Of a stretch of 64,000 nucleotides of DNA, positions 30,616 to 42,149 are shown piece by piece (position 1 is the stretch's first letter; each line of letters starts with the position of its first letter). Below the pieces are notes generated by a model. The model worked only from the letters and a program-made list of their open reading frames with translations. It was not told the origin of the DNA and did not search any database. The stretch lies in the NCBI GenBank assembly GCA_039583875.1, contig CM077157.1, positions 76,384,346 through 76,448,345 on the forward strand. Reading direction: 5' to 3'. The translations under genes were made by a program, and so were the position numbers. The stretch comes from Platanthera guangdongensis. Lineage: Eukaryota > Streptophyta > Magnoliopsida > Asparagales > Orchidaceae.

Positions 30616-32203
30616 TGAAAGTCCACCTAGTGTCAACTATCTTCACCTATGTGGGGGGGAATAGGTGGCGTGCAGCGTTTTTGCGGAATTTAAATTGTAC
30701 CTGCACACGAAAATAAAACAACACAGCACAACAGAGTACACAAGCTATTTATAGTGCTTCCCCGACTTGGGTACATCCACTTTCCCCCTTCGACCTATCT
30801 CCCAACCAGGGACGACTCGGTCTCTTCACCAACAGGATTGAAATCCAATCCTTGCACTATCGGAAGGAACCCTTCCACACGTAGGAGTCAACACTCCCAC
30901 AACACGGGTTGCACCCAACCCTTACAACACGAAACCACCGTTCCTTTACAACAAAAAGAAAATAGAATGTACAAAAGATACAAACTACGTTTGGAGACAA
31001 AGGTGTCCCTCTTTGTTGACGACGTGTTCTTGAAGTCCACAAAGAGTCCACAACCCTAGATCTCTCTTGGAGAGGATCTCCCCGGAACCGGCGGCGGCAA
31101 GATGGGCGGCGGCTAGGTTCACGGGATCGGCGGCAACAACAATGAGCGGCTGCTGTTCTTTAGAGATCCAAACTTCGTAGCGAAGCTAGCCAGGTTTACC
31201 AACGGTCACACTAGGATCAATCGTCTCGATCGATTCGGATGGGGAAGATTTTCCCGATCTACAAATCGAGAGACAAGAGATCTCCGGTTAGACACGTGAG
31301 ACGCTGAGCTTAGCTAGGCTTCTGTCGCAGGAGGATCTGGGTGAAACCACTATCAACCGGCGAACAACTTGGCGCGAGCGGCGGCAGCGGCGGCGGAGCG
31401 GAAACGGCGATCTAGGTCACGTCGCGGCTCGCGTATTTCTTTTCTTCTTTGCTGCCCTACTGTTCAAAAATACCCGTGTATTTATACACACGTATACTCC
31501 CAAATGACCGTTGTGGGTCCCACTTGAAGGAAACCCTAGTTCCGGTTCAACATAGTCCTAGCGGCAGAATCCGGTCCAACAGCTTCCAGAGAAATTGCTA
31601 AGTCAAAATCGGCGAGAATCGCAGGTGATTCTCGACGAATCGGCGAGAATCAGTTAGTGATTCTCGACGATTCGTCGAGAATCACTTGTTGATTCTCAAC
31701 GAATATTACTTGGTATTCATGATCTGCTCAACGATGGGTTCGGCGAGAATCACTAGTGATTCTCGCCGAATCTTACTTGGCACCGTTTTGAGGTAGCCGG
31801 ATAGAGTCGGCGAGAATCACTAATGATTCTCGACGATTCGGCGAGAATCACTAGTGATTCTCGTCGAATTATACTTAGACGAATTTTTGTCTTTCCACCC
31901 AAGAGCTGCTCCTTGACCCATCCTTGCTCCTTGTCTGCTCTTGCATAAACACGGCCCTGTACTTGAAGTAAGTGCACTCCAATAGAGAGAGTACACGTAG
32001 GCCAACACACTGATCTGCCCAACGAGGGATTACGTCGTGCAGACAAGTGTATATTGACCTACTGCACCCTGACATTGGTGTGCATTTAGCGTGGAATAAC
32101 TGCAAGCACAACTTGAGAGGTTTCATCAAATACATTGTGAATTCATCTTTGCTTGACAGGTGGCTTCCTCAAATCCAGGTAATTGTGGATACCATACCCA
32201 ACA
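30616..32203 (-). repeat. element B 5' LTR
   Basis: 1588 bp, paired with 23793-25373. The hairpin arms are at 30644-30650 and 30661-30667. The array lies at about 31600-31880. Confidence 0.93.
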
Positions 32204-32208
32204 TATCG

Positions 32209-33159
32209 TATAAACCACTAAGCTCCACTGATAGCCTCAATCGATAAGATGCTTCGCCAATCCGCTCCAGAAACTCAAACGGTCCAAGGTACCTAGGGCT
32301 TAGCTTCTTCAAGCGCCGCACCCGCGAGACACCCTTGAACGACTTGATCTTCAAGTACACCCAGTTGCCAACAACGAACTCCACGTTCCTGTGCTTAGCA
32401 TTATAGTACTTAGCCTGGCGGTCTTGAGCGATTAGCAACCTTTACCATGGTTCGCACCAACGTTGTAGCATTTTTCACCTCTTGTTGCTTGTACAACTTT
32501 GACTCGCCCATTTCCAACCAAGACAACAGTGTGAGACATATTCTACAATAAAGGGCCTCGAAGGGCACCATTTGAATGCTCGCTTGGTAGCTATTTTTGT
32601 AAGCAAATTCCACCAAGTGTAGGTGATCTTCCCATTGTTTCCCAAAGTCCAGGACGCACATGCGAAGCATGTCTTCCATCGTCCTATTGACCCTCTCGCT
32701 CTGCCCATCCGTTTGCGGATGAAAGGATGTGCTGAAACTCAGTTTTTTTCCCAACATCTGCTGCACCAACCTCCAATCATTGGACGTGAACCGCCCATCC
32801 CGGTCACTCACGATGTTGTGGGTCACACCATGAAGCCGCATAATATTGTCCACATATAACTTTGCCAATTTCTCAACTAGTACATCCTTCCTATGCGGAA
32901 TGAAGTGCGACACCTTCGTTAGACGATCTACGATCACCCATATGATGTCGTTCCCCTTTTGCGACCTTGGCAACCCGTGCACAAAATCCAAAGTAATGTC
33001 GTCGAACTTACACTCCGAAGTAGGCAAGGACTTCAAGAACCCTCTCGGCTTTTGGCATTCCGCCTTCACTAAGGCGCATGTATGACACTTCACCACGTAC
33101 AGTGCCACATCCTTCTTAAGACCTGGCCACCAGAACAATTTCTTCATGTTGCGGTACAT
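32209..33159 (-). pseudogene. pol: element E integrase
   Basis: The minus frame from 33159 shows the zinc part (CHTCALVKAE) and the core with LDFVHGLP, SDRDGRF and GQSERVNRT, giving D-D-E. A frame change near 32420 leads into the C-terminal GPF/Y-type module (RYLGPFEFLERIGEASYRL) that ends at the B insertion. The next residues lie at 23792 and below. The zinc part is truncated at its N terminus by upstream stops. Confidence 0.85.
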
Positions 33160-33381
33160 CTTTGTGCTCCCCGAGTGAATCTAGTACTTGGTATGATGCA
33201 TTTCGTACAACAATTCCACCCGCAAATTTCCCACATTTGGGACGCACAGACGACCGTCTTTCCAAAGCAATCCATCCACAACCTCATATTGGGAATTTGA
33301 CCCATCCAAAGCCTCTATCATGAGCTGCTTCATGCTGCAATCCACATCCAAAGCCTGCCGAATCCGATCAGTCAGGTCATA

Positions 33382-33795
33382 CTAAACTTCCGTCCAGTTC
33401 AATAGTGCTTCAACACTCGACTGCTTGTCTATGCAAGAGATCTCCAACGCCTCCAACTCCCGAACCAACCGCTCATCATGGACCGACAGCCAATTGGCTT
33501 GAGCTGGGGCCCGACAACTCAACGCGTCCGCAACCGCATTACCTTTCCCAGACACATAATGGATCTTGAATGCGTAGTCCCCCAGGAACTCCATCCATCT
33601 CCTCTGTCGCATGTTTAGATCTTTCTGATCCACCAAGTATTTCAGGCTCTTATGGTCGGTATAGATATCGACCTTCACTCCATACAAGTAGTGCCTCCAC
33701 AACTTCAAGGCAAAAATCACAGCCGCTAACTCCAAGTCATGGACCGGATAATTACTCTCGTGCACTTTCAGCTGTCGCGAGCCATACGCTATCAC
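33382..33795 (-). pseudogene. pol: element E RNase H
   Basis: This frame has the gypsy RNase H signature ([18 protein letters not shown], then [10 protein letters not shown], then [11 protein letters not shown]). Residues before the first methionine are probably in the same domain but are cut by stops between 33795 and 33928. Confidence 0.85.
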
Positions 33796-33927
33796 ACTTC
33801 CATGCTGCAGTAGGACACAACCCAGTCCACTGACCTAAACATCGTTGTAGATCTCAAAACCTTCGTTCCCACTTGGCGAACTCAGCACAGGCGCCGTGGT
33901 CAACTGACACTTCAACTCCTCAAGAGC

Positions 33928-35355
33928 TCACGCGCACTCCGGTGTCCAAACGAACTTCTGCTCTTTCCTCGTCAAAGTAGTGAGGGGTAACTCTACCCGC
34001 GAGAAGTTCTCCACAAAGCGCCTGTAATAGCCGGCAAGCCCCAAAAAACTCCAGACTTCCGCTACCATAGAGAGCACAGGCCACTCTCGTATCGCAACAA
34101 TCTTCTCCGGATCGACCGAAATTCCCTCTCCACTGATTATGTGACCAAGGAACGCCACTGAGGATAACCAAAACTCGCATTTGGAGAACTTGGCGTACAA
34201 TTGATTCCTCCTCAGGGTCTCCAGCACCATATGCAGATGCTTAAAGTGATCCTCCTCACTTTGCGAGTACGCCAAAATATCGTCGATGAAGACGATCACA
34301 AAGTGGTCTAAGTACTCCATGAAAGTCATGTTCATCAAATCCATGAACACCGACGGTGCATTAGTCAGCCCAAACGGCATGACCGTAAACTCGTAATGCC
34401 AGTATCTCGTACTAAAAGCTATTTTGGGGATATCACTCTCCCTTATCCTTAGCTGATAATACCCGGACTTGAGATCCAACTTTGAGTACACCGTCGACCC
34501 GACTAACTGATCGAATAGATCATCAATCCTCGGGATCGGGTACTTATTCTTCTCTGTTAGCTTGTTCAGCTCTCGATAATCGGTACATAGTCTCAAGCTT
34601 CCATCCTTCTTTTTAACAAATAGGACCAGTGCGCTACAAGGCGAATATCTTGGATGCACATAACCTTGCTCCAACAACTCTTGCAGTTGAACCTTCAGCT
34701 CTGTCATTTCCTTAGGCGCTAGCCGATACAGAGAGAGTGACACAGGTTTAGCACCTGACACTAGCTCGATGGTGAAATCAATCTCCCGTTGAGGTGGGGC
34801 TCCAGGAAGATCGACAGGGAACACATCAGGGTACTCAACTACCACTGAAATACTATCCATCATAGGCTTAGGCTTTGCAACATCCACTAGCGTGAAAAAC
34901 AGCTCTACTCCAGCATGAACCGCCTTCACCACCTGAAGAGCAGACATCAAAGTCTTGCTCGACCCTTTCAAGCCCGTAAAAGTCGTCTCACGACCTGTTC
35001 CCAACTTGACTTCCTTGCGCCCACAATCAATATAGGCTTGCTGCCCCGAGAGCCAGTCCATGCCAAATATCACGTCGAACTCCAGCAGTGGTAGCAACGA
35101 CGCTTGCAAGTCGAATTCTTGACTCCCGATACGAATCTTAACGCCATAGATTCTCTCCGCGCGTATGGAACACCCATTTTGCAACAACACATCCAGTTTG
35201 TCCTTCGCCATCGAAGAAGATACTCCGATGCGCGATATGAATCCTTCAGACAAAAAGGAGTGCGAAGCTCCCATATCAAAGAGTGCTCTCGCCGGATTAT
35301 CACAAATCAAAACAAATCCTAAACAAGCAGTGGTAAGGTAACACGAACATAACAA
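33928..35355 (-). pseudogene. pol: element E protease and reverse transcriptase
   Basis: Protease near residues 20-110 has D-M-G-A-S at the active site, where D-T/S-G-A is usual; the aspartate is kept but the next residue is methionine. RT follows at about residues 200-400, with [29 protein letters not shown] and FIDDIL as active-site region. The start of RNase H ([15 protein letters not shown]) is cut by a stop. Protease-RT-RNase H-integrase order is diagnostic of Ty3/gypsy. Confidence 0.9.
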
Positions 35356-35424
35356 GTATTTAAAAAATGACTTGCTATAAATTTAAACCATACCTGTCAC
35401 CACATCCGCTTGCTTAATGGCCTC

Positions 35425-36129
35425 CTATTGCCCAAGATTATAAACTCTCGGTTGAGCCGGAGCATAATCGGATGCGGTTGACTCCACCGCCTTGCGCTTC
35501 TCTTCATATGTTGCTCCCGGCTTCCTCTCGGACTTGGGACGTCCACTCCAGCAGTCACGGGCAAAGTGCCCCGGCTTTCCACAAGTAAAACATGCATGCA
35601 GGGTTCGACCCGTAGTCGCCCCAGAAGCACCAGAAGAAGAAGCTGGACCCGAAGTCATATCCTTCTTAAAGAACTTACGGTACCCAAACTTTGAGGTAGT
35701 CGACACCTTGAACTCAGTCTTCTTATCAACAGAGCTTTTCTTTGCTTGCACATTCTTCAAGTCTTTCTCCAAAGATCGGGCTGTATTGACCTGGGTCAAG
35801 AAGCCCTGTATCATTGGCCCTGAGAGCAGTAGCCTTAAGTCATCTCTTAGACCTTCATAGAAACGGTTAGTCTTACGCTCCTCATCCGCGAACGTAGAGC
35901 TAGCATACCGACCCAACTGAGTAAACTCGTGGAGATACTCATCCACACTACTCTCTCCTTGCACCAACCTTTGGAACTCATTCTCCAATGCTATCCTCTG
36001 AACCGAAGGGAGGTACCTTGCGAAGAATAGTCTCAAGAACTCCTCCATCGAGACGTCAGTAAGTTGCCTTCCTCTCAAGAGATGCAGCTCTAAACCTTCC
36101 CACCACAGCCTCGCATCCCCGTCCAATAG
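35425..36129 (-). pseudogene. gag: element E gag, C-terminal part with zinc knuckle
   Basis: It shows the gypsy capsid pattern (ARLWWEGLE, FLRLFFARYLP, VDEYLHEFTQLGRY) and a CCHC knuckle CFTCGKPGHFARDC near 35565. It joins the N-terminal part at 43971-44376 once D and one GAATG copy are removed, and the reading frame is kept across that junction. Confidence 0.88.
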
Positions 36130-36134
36130 GAATG
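36130..36134. repeat. target-site duplication of element D, left copy
   Basis: GAATG precedes D and recurs at 43966-43970. Confidence 0.92.
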
Positions 36135-37944
36135 TGTTGAAATTTGTGAAGTGGAAGTGGGTGATGGATAGGCCGAGTGGTCTAAGCGCACTATGCGGAC
36201 TGAGTCCGTAGCCTGGACGGACTGCAGGTTGCGGCCTGGGTGTTGGCTGTCTTAGTGGCTTGGCTGATTGAGAAGCGGCCTGAGCGGTCTAAGTCCACGG
36301 CCTGGGCGGACTACAGGTTGTATCCTTGGTGTTGGTTGTCTTAGTGACTTGGCTGATTGAGGAGCGGCCTGTGCGGCCTGATATGCGGCTTGATCGGTCT
36401 GTTGTGCGGCTTGAGTGGCCTATTGACAAGGATGTCAGGCTTTTGGCAAAACGGACTGAGCGGACTGCGGTTTACGGGCTGTAGGCAGTACTCTGTTCAG
36501 CGGCCTTGTATGTTGCAAGCTTGTGTTAACCGACGGATTGGGTGCCCTATCCGCGGGAGGCTTACGGACTGGCGTGTCCGTGGTGTTTGTTGTGGCGGAC
36601 TGGCCTTAGAGTTTGGTTGTGGCCCTTGCCGAGCTCTGGTGTTTCAGCATGTGTTAGCTGTTGTGGAGGACTGCGCGGACTGGTATCAGAGTCCGGCAGT
36701 TGGCCATTTGGGCATTTGTGCGAGTTGTTTTTGGCGATCTTCTTACCTTGGTGGAATTGGCGATCTGCGTACCTTGGTGGTATTGGCGAGCTGCTCACCT
36801 TGGTGGTATTGGCGATCTGCTTTGGGTATTGGCGGACTGGGCCTTGTCTGCCGAGCTCGCGATAGGCCTTTGTTGATTTACTGGACTTGGTCACATTCTG
36901 TTCCAAGTCCAGTGTGTCTGCAGTATCTGCCAAGTTCGCTGTTGACTGGGAGGCCTGCCTTTGGTCGTGGACTTATGGCGGATGAAGGCTTTGGTATTGT
37001 ACTGTGCGGACTGCCTCTTGCATGTGCGGACTGTCACTGAAGGAGTTGTGACTGTCCATATGGTGTTGTGGGCGGACTGTGCGGACTGTATTGTGTCCGC
37101 ATAGTGTGGGCAGTCTGGTGCAAGACCGCCCAGTGGTGAACATCGGTGCCTTGTTCCTGGCGGTTGTCTTGGAAACCGGCTAAGTCTTTGCGGACAAACC
37201 GGACAAAGGTTTTGCTAGTGTGCACGGGTGTGGTGTTTCTATGCACTAGGGTGGTGACCACAGTCCTCACCTCGCCTATAAATAGAACCCCCCGGTACTT
37301 CTATAGTAACAGAGTGAACAGTAAGTTGGGCTTTGGCAAGTGTTGCGGTCTGTAGTTTTCTGTACGCGCGGGTTGAGTAGTGCTGACGGTGTGCTGTGTA
37401 GGTCGTGCGACTTGCTTCAAGGAGCCAGGAGTTGGGCATTGAAGTGTGCGGTCTCAGTTGGTCGCTTCGGCGGCTTGTCAGGTTTCTGCTTCAGCTTGTT
37501 CAAGTGCCAATAACCTGTCTGCCAGTATCAGGCGGGTAGGCGGTCTGTTCCTCAGCTCTTCAGCAGGCAGCGAATAACGTTGTGTCCGCTTGACCTCTCG
37601 GTCTCGACAGACTCCGTGTGCTATTCGGCTTGTAGCAGTTGCAGCTCGGGCGGCTTCGGCAACCTTGGCGGACTAGGCGGTCTCGGCGGTCTCCAGTGAT
37701 GTCCGCCCGACTTCTTTTGTACTTTCTGTTTGTAGCTTGTGTACTAGCAAAATCATGTCTCGCTACGTATACCTCGCCTTGTAAAGAAGTGTGAATGAAT
37801 ATAAGACCTGCTTGTGCTTCCATTTGTGGTTGGTGTTAAACTTTCTCCTTGGGCTTCCGCATGATCAAAGTATGAACTGGGTAGTTCTGAGAATATTAAT
37901 TTGTCTTTAGGCTACCTTGCTGACCGCTTTGAGAAAATTTAACA
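36135..37944 (+). repeat. element D 5' LTR
   Basis: It contains a tandem duplication of about 95 bases near 36177-36365, many copies of GCGGACTG and related GCGG motifs, and three tandem units of about 28 bases (CCTTGGTGG...TTGGCGA) near 36748-36825. The TATA box is at 37277-37284. Confidence 0.92.
37277..37284 (+). promoter_or_regulatory. TATA box of element D 5' LTR
   Basis: TATAAATA followed by GAACCCCCC. The same motif is at 43296-43303 in the 3' LTR. Confidence 0.7.
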
Positions 37945-37956
37945 TGGTATCAGAGC
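37945..37956 (+). other. primer-binding site of element D
   Basis: TGGTATCAGAGC touches the LTR end and matches initiator-Met tRNA. Confidence 0.95.
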
Positions 37957-38073
37957 GAGGTTCAGTTGCTTGAGTGGTGTTCAACCAGTGTTGTTTCTCT
38001 GTGGCTTGAGCGGTGATCAACCTGTGTTGGTGCTCTGTGCTTCTAGAAGTTTGCTTAACCAACGGTTCTTGCA

Positions 38074-39078
38074 ATGGAAGTAAGCTATGGAAGAGGTCTT
38101 GGTATTGAACTCTTGACGCTGACTAACTTTAAGAAGTGGAAGTCGTGTATGAAGAGTTACATTCTGGGTGAGGAGCTATGGGAGGTCATCGGTGGTGACG
38201 ACAGACAGGAAGTGACTGCTGCGTTTGGTACTGCTGAGCAGGTGAGGCTCTGGAGAAAAACAAATGCCAAGGCATAGTTTGTTCTCAAGAGAGCCATGTC
38301 ACCAGAACTGTTTGATCACATCATTGGATGTGAGTCTGCTGCTGACATTTGGACAACTATTGATGAGTTGTTCAACAGGAAGAATGTGGCGAGACTTCAG
38401 TTTCTGGAGAATGAGTTGGCGAGGACAACTCAAGGAGACCTAACCATCTCAAAGTTCTTTCTAAAGATTAAGAGATTGTGTGTAGAGATATCAGCGCTTG
38501 ATCCTGATGAGCCTATCTCTGAGGCCAAGTTGAAAAGGCAAATAATCTGCAACTTTCAGAAGGAGTATGTTGCCTTTGTGACATCAGTTCAGGGCTGGGC
38601 TACCCAACCATCTTTGCTGGAGCTTGAGAATCTGCTTGCTTCACAGGAAAGCTTGACAAGGCAGATGGCTGGAGTCAATGTCTCTGAGGAGAGCAGTGAA
38701 GCACTCTTCACGGGCAAGAAGAAGAAGGGATGGGAAGTGAAGAAGAAGAAGACCGTTGCTGAAAATGAGCCTTCAACTTCTCATCAGTCAAAGAGGAGTT
38801 CTGCTCCTAAGAGGGATTGGAAGAAGAACCTAAAGTGCTACAGGTGTCATCAGTGGGGACACTTCAAGCATGACTGCAAAGTCAAACTGCAGCCTCGACA
38901 TGCTACAGACGAGGAGGAAGCTTGCTCTAAGAGCGAAGAAGCTGGATGGGGCAGAGCCTTCATGACGAGCACTTGTGTCCGTGCCTTGTACGCTGTCGAT
39001 TTCAACGATGATTATATCGTGGACTCCGGGTGTGGTCATCACCTCATCGAAGACAAGTCAAAGTTCTCTTCTCTGTAA
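38074..39078 (+). pseudogene. gag: element D gag and start of protease
   Basis: ATG 38074 begins a copia gag with the usual early pattern (TNFKKWKSCMKSYI). A TAG at 38275-38277 interrupts it, but the frame continues through the UBN2-type region, a Lys-rich patch and a CCHC knuckle, CYRCHQWGHFKHDC, near 38837. The protease active site VDSGCGHH lies near 39021. A TAA at 39076-39078 ends this part. Gag and pol share one frame, as usual in this copia group. Confidence 0.88.
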
Positions 39079-42000
39079 GCCTACTCAGGTAATGAAGCCA
39101 TTATAACTGCTGATAATACTGTTTATGTAGTAGAGAAGGAGAGGGTTGTGTCCTTGGGTAATGATAAGGGGCCACTCACGTGAAGGAGTGTGTATCACGT
39201 ACCGAGCATGAAGAATAACCTCTTCTATGTGACCAATGTGGTCGATGCGGGTTATCACGTTCTGTTTGGGCCAACAGAAGTGAAGGTCCTTCGCAACGTA
39301 TCAACGTTTAAGGCTGATGTTGCTCATGTTGGAAGGAGAGTTAAGAACTTGTTTATTCTTGCAACTAACTCTTATGTTGATAGGATGAGAGCAAACGATA
39401 GTGCTGCTATATAGCATGAACGGCTGGGGCATGTAGGAATGGATAAGTTGAAGGCTATGGCTAACATAAGTCTTGTAAGGGGCATGCCTAAGCTATCCTC
39501 ATTTGGTGACGGTCACGTTTACGCGGGATGTCAGTACGGCAAGGCTCATCGCCTTCCGTTTGATAAATCACAAACGAGGAGCAAGATACCATTGGAGTGC
39601 ATCCATGGAGACTTGATGGGACCAACCGTCACTGCAAGTCTTGACGCGAGCAGATACATGTTTGTGCTGATTGATGACTACTCAAGATACACTTGGGTAT
39701 ATTTCATGAAGGATAAGTCTGAATCCTTCCGTTTGTTTGTGGAGTTCAAGAAGTTGGTGGAGGGCCGGCTTGGATTGCGGATCAAGAAGCTTAGAACAGA
39801 TAACGGTGGTGAGTTTATCTCCTCTGAGTTTTCTAACTTCTGCAGGAAGCACGTGATCCAATGAGAGCTCACTTGTGCTCACACTCCACAATAAAATGGA
39901 ATAGCGGAGCGGAAGATCCGTCATCTGACGGAGACTTGCAAATGCTGGCTTCATGCGAAAGACATTCCAAGGTCCTTCTGGGCGGAGGGGATGTCTTGTG
40001 CTTCCTACGTCATCAATCAGATGCTGCTTAGCCCGATCAACATGAAGAATCCTTTTGAGTTGTTGCTGAAGGAGAAGCCTATTGTGGAACACCTTCGGGT
40101 GTTCGGTTCAACTTGCTATGTGCATGTCCCCGATGCTTCAAGGACCAAGCTGGATGCAAAAGGCAAGGAAGCTTGTCTTTGTTGGCTACGATGAGAGGAA
40201 GAAGGGATGGAAATTTATGGATCCAGCGACAAAGAAGTTTATTGTGTCAAGAGATGTTGTCTTTGACGAACTGACATCGTATGGAGGTGGCTCGGTTGAG
40301 CTAACCAGAAGCAAGGTTGATGAAGAACAGAAGGTGGCTGCTGAAGGCTTGGAAGAGGAGCTTGCTGTCTCACCAGCAGCTCCTGTTGCTTCAAGTTCTG
40401 GTGCTGATACTTCTGGCTCAGGAAGCAGGGGGAGCATTGCTCAAAGCTTGCCTGAAGGTGGTGTTGAGCCTGAAGAAGCAACATAGGTAGTGAGCAAGGA
40501 GCAACCTATTCGAAGATCGAAGAGGGTTGTGAAGCCACCTGCTCGGTACTATGATGGGAATGCAGTGACGTTTGTCTCCTACTTCTTTGCAGGTCCTCTG
40601 GATGAGCGAGAGCCTGTAAACTTTAATGAGGCCACTGGAGTCAAGGGGTGGGATGATTCCATGAAGGAAGAGATTGCTGCTCTTAAGAAGAATGAAACCT
40701 GTGATCTTGTGCCCAAGGTTGATGGCATTACTCCAGTGACTTGAAGTGGGTGTATAAGTTGAAGAAGAAGGCTGATGGGAGCATTGATAGATACAAAGCT
40801 TGCCTGGTCGCTCGAGCATTCTCACAGCAGTATGGAGAAGACTATAAGGAGACATTTAGTCTGGTTGCAAAGATGACTTCGGTTGGAGTGGTGATCGTCT
40901 TGGCTGCTTACAAGGTATGGAGGATGTGGCAGCTTGATTTAAAGAACGCCTTTCTTTACAGAGAAATTGACAAGGACATCTTCATGGATCAGCCACATGG
41001 TTTTGTTTCTGAAGATCATCCAGACTATGTCTGCAAGCTCAAGAAGGCTCTCTACCGGTTAAAGCAAGCTCTTAGAGCTTGGTATGGGAAGATAACAGAG
41101 TATTTGCAATTCTGCGATTATATTGCTTCCAACTCGGATTCTAACTTGTTCGTCAAGAAGAAGGGGGAGATTCAAGTCTTGGTCCTGCTGTATGTGGATG
41201 ACATGATCATCACAGGGAATTCAGAGGAGGAAGTATCTAGGCTCAGTGCTGAGCTTGCTATACGCTTCGAGATGAAAGACTTGTGAGAGCTTCATCACTT
41301 TCTCGGTCTTGAAGTGGAGAGGAAGGAGTGCGGGATTCTCATTTGCTAGAAGGGTTATGCAGATCGCATTGTAAGTCAATTTGGCATGGGCGAAGGGAAG
41401 AGTTGCTCTACACCACTAGAACATGGGCCGAAGCTTCAACGAGATGAAGGAAGGATTCTTCCTGATCTTTTGGTGTTTAGGGCTCTTGTAAGGAGCTTGA
41501 TTTACCTGACGATTACAAGGCCAGACATTGCTTATGTTGTTGGCCGAGTATGTCGATTTATGGCTGAACCAAGGAAGTCTCATCTGGTGGCGGCAAAGAA
41601 CATCCTGAACTATGTCAAGTCAACTTCTAATATGGGACTCCTCTACAGTAGAGATGTGGACTTTGCTTTGCTTGGATACACGGATGCTGACTATGGTGGT
41701 GACTCGGATGATCGGAGGTCAACTTCGGGTTATGTTTTAACTTGTGGTTTAGCTTGTATTTCATGGTGTAGCAAGAAGCAGGATTTATTGTCCGTGTCTA
41801 CTACAGAAGCTGAGTATAAGGCTTCGGCCTTGGCTGCTCGAGAAGCCATCTGGTTAAGAAGGCTTGTAGAGGATGTTCATGAAGAAGTGCAAGGGCCTAC
41901 GTTGCTCTCAGGTGACAATAAGAGTGCTCTCAAGCTGGTAAATAATCCAGTGTGTCACACAAGGACCAAGCATATTGAGATCGAACACCACTTCATAAGG

Positions 42001-42123
42001 GAGAAGGTGTTGGAGGGATCTCTTCTGGTCGGGCATGTTCAGAGTGAAGAAAATCTTGCTAACATCTTCACGAAGCCGCTGTCGAGGGGCCTTTTCAGCG
42101 GTTACGTAGCTTGGTGGGCTTAA
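39079..42123 (+). pseudogene. pol: element D pol (integrase, RT, RNase H), many stops
   Basis: Stops fall at 39181 (TGA), 39412 (TAG), 39862 (TGA), 39892 (TAA), 40484 (TAG), 41284 (TGA) and 41347 (TAG), with frame changes near 40160 and 40740. Integrase is seen in HGDLMGP, RTDNGGEF and GIAERK (D-D-E). RT has QLDLKNAFLY and YVDDMIITG. RNase H has YTDADYGG, TTEAEY and DNKSALKL, then FTKPLS. Most stops can arise from single C-to-T or G-to-A changes. Confidence 0.9.
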
Positions 42124-42140
42124 TCACCACTTCCCACTTC

Positions 42141-42149
42141 AAGGGGGAG
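42141..42149 (+). other. polypurine tract of element D
   Basis: AAGGGGGAG directly precedes the 3' LTR. Confidence 0.9.

Larger units (their letters stand above)
23793..32203 (-). mobile_element. element B: non-autonomous Sirevirus-like retrotransposon with gag and third ORF but no pol
   Basis: LTRs of 1581 and 1588 bp (TGAAAGTCCACC ... CATACCCAACA on the plus strand) enclose about 5.2 kb holding gag and the third-ORF protein on the minus strand. Nothing like protease, integrase, RT or RNase H is present. The target copies are CATCG (23788-23792) and TATCG (32204-32208), one base apart. B interrupts E pol between integrase and chromodomain. Element C has the same plan, so loss of pol is a family trait. 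Confidence 0.92.

Noticed and set aside
36357..37040. Open frame of 227 residues in D 5' LTR (and its copy at 42372-43055)
   Set aside because: It lies within the LTR, is Cys/Trp/Leu-rich as expected from GCGGACTG and TTGGTGG repeats, and resembles no known protein. It recurs only because LTRs are duplicated.
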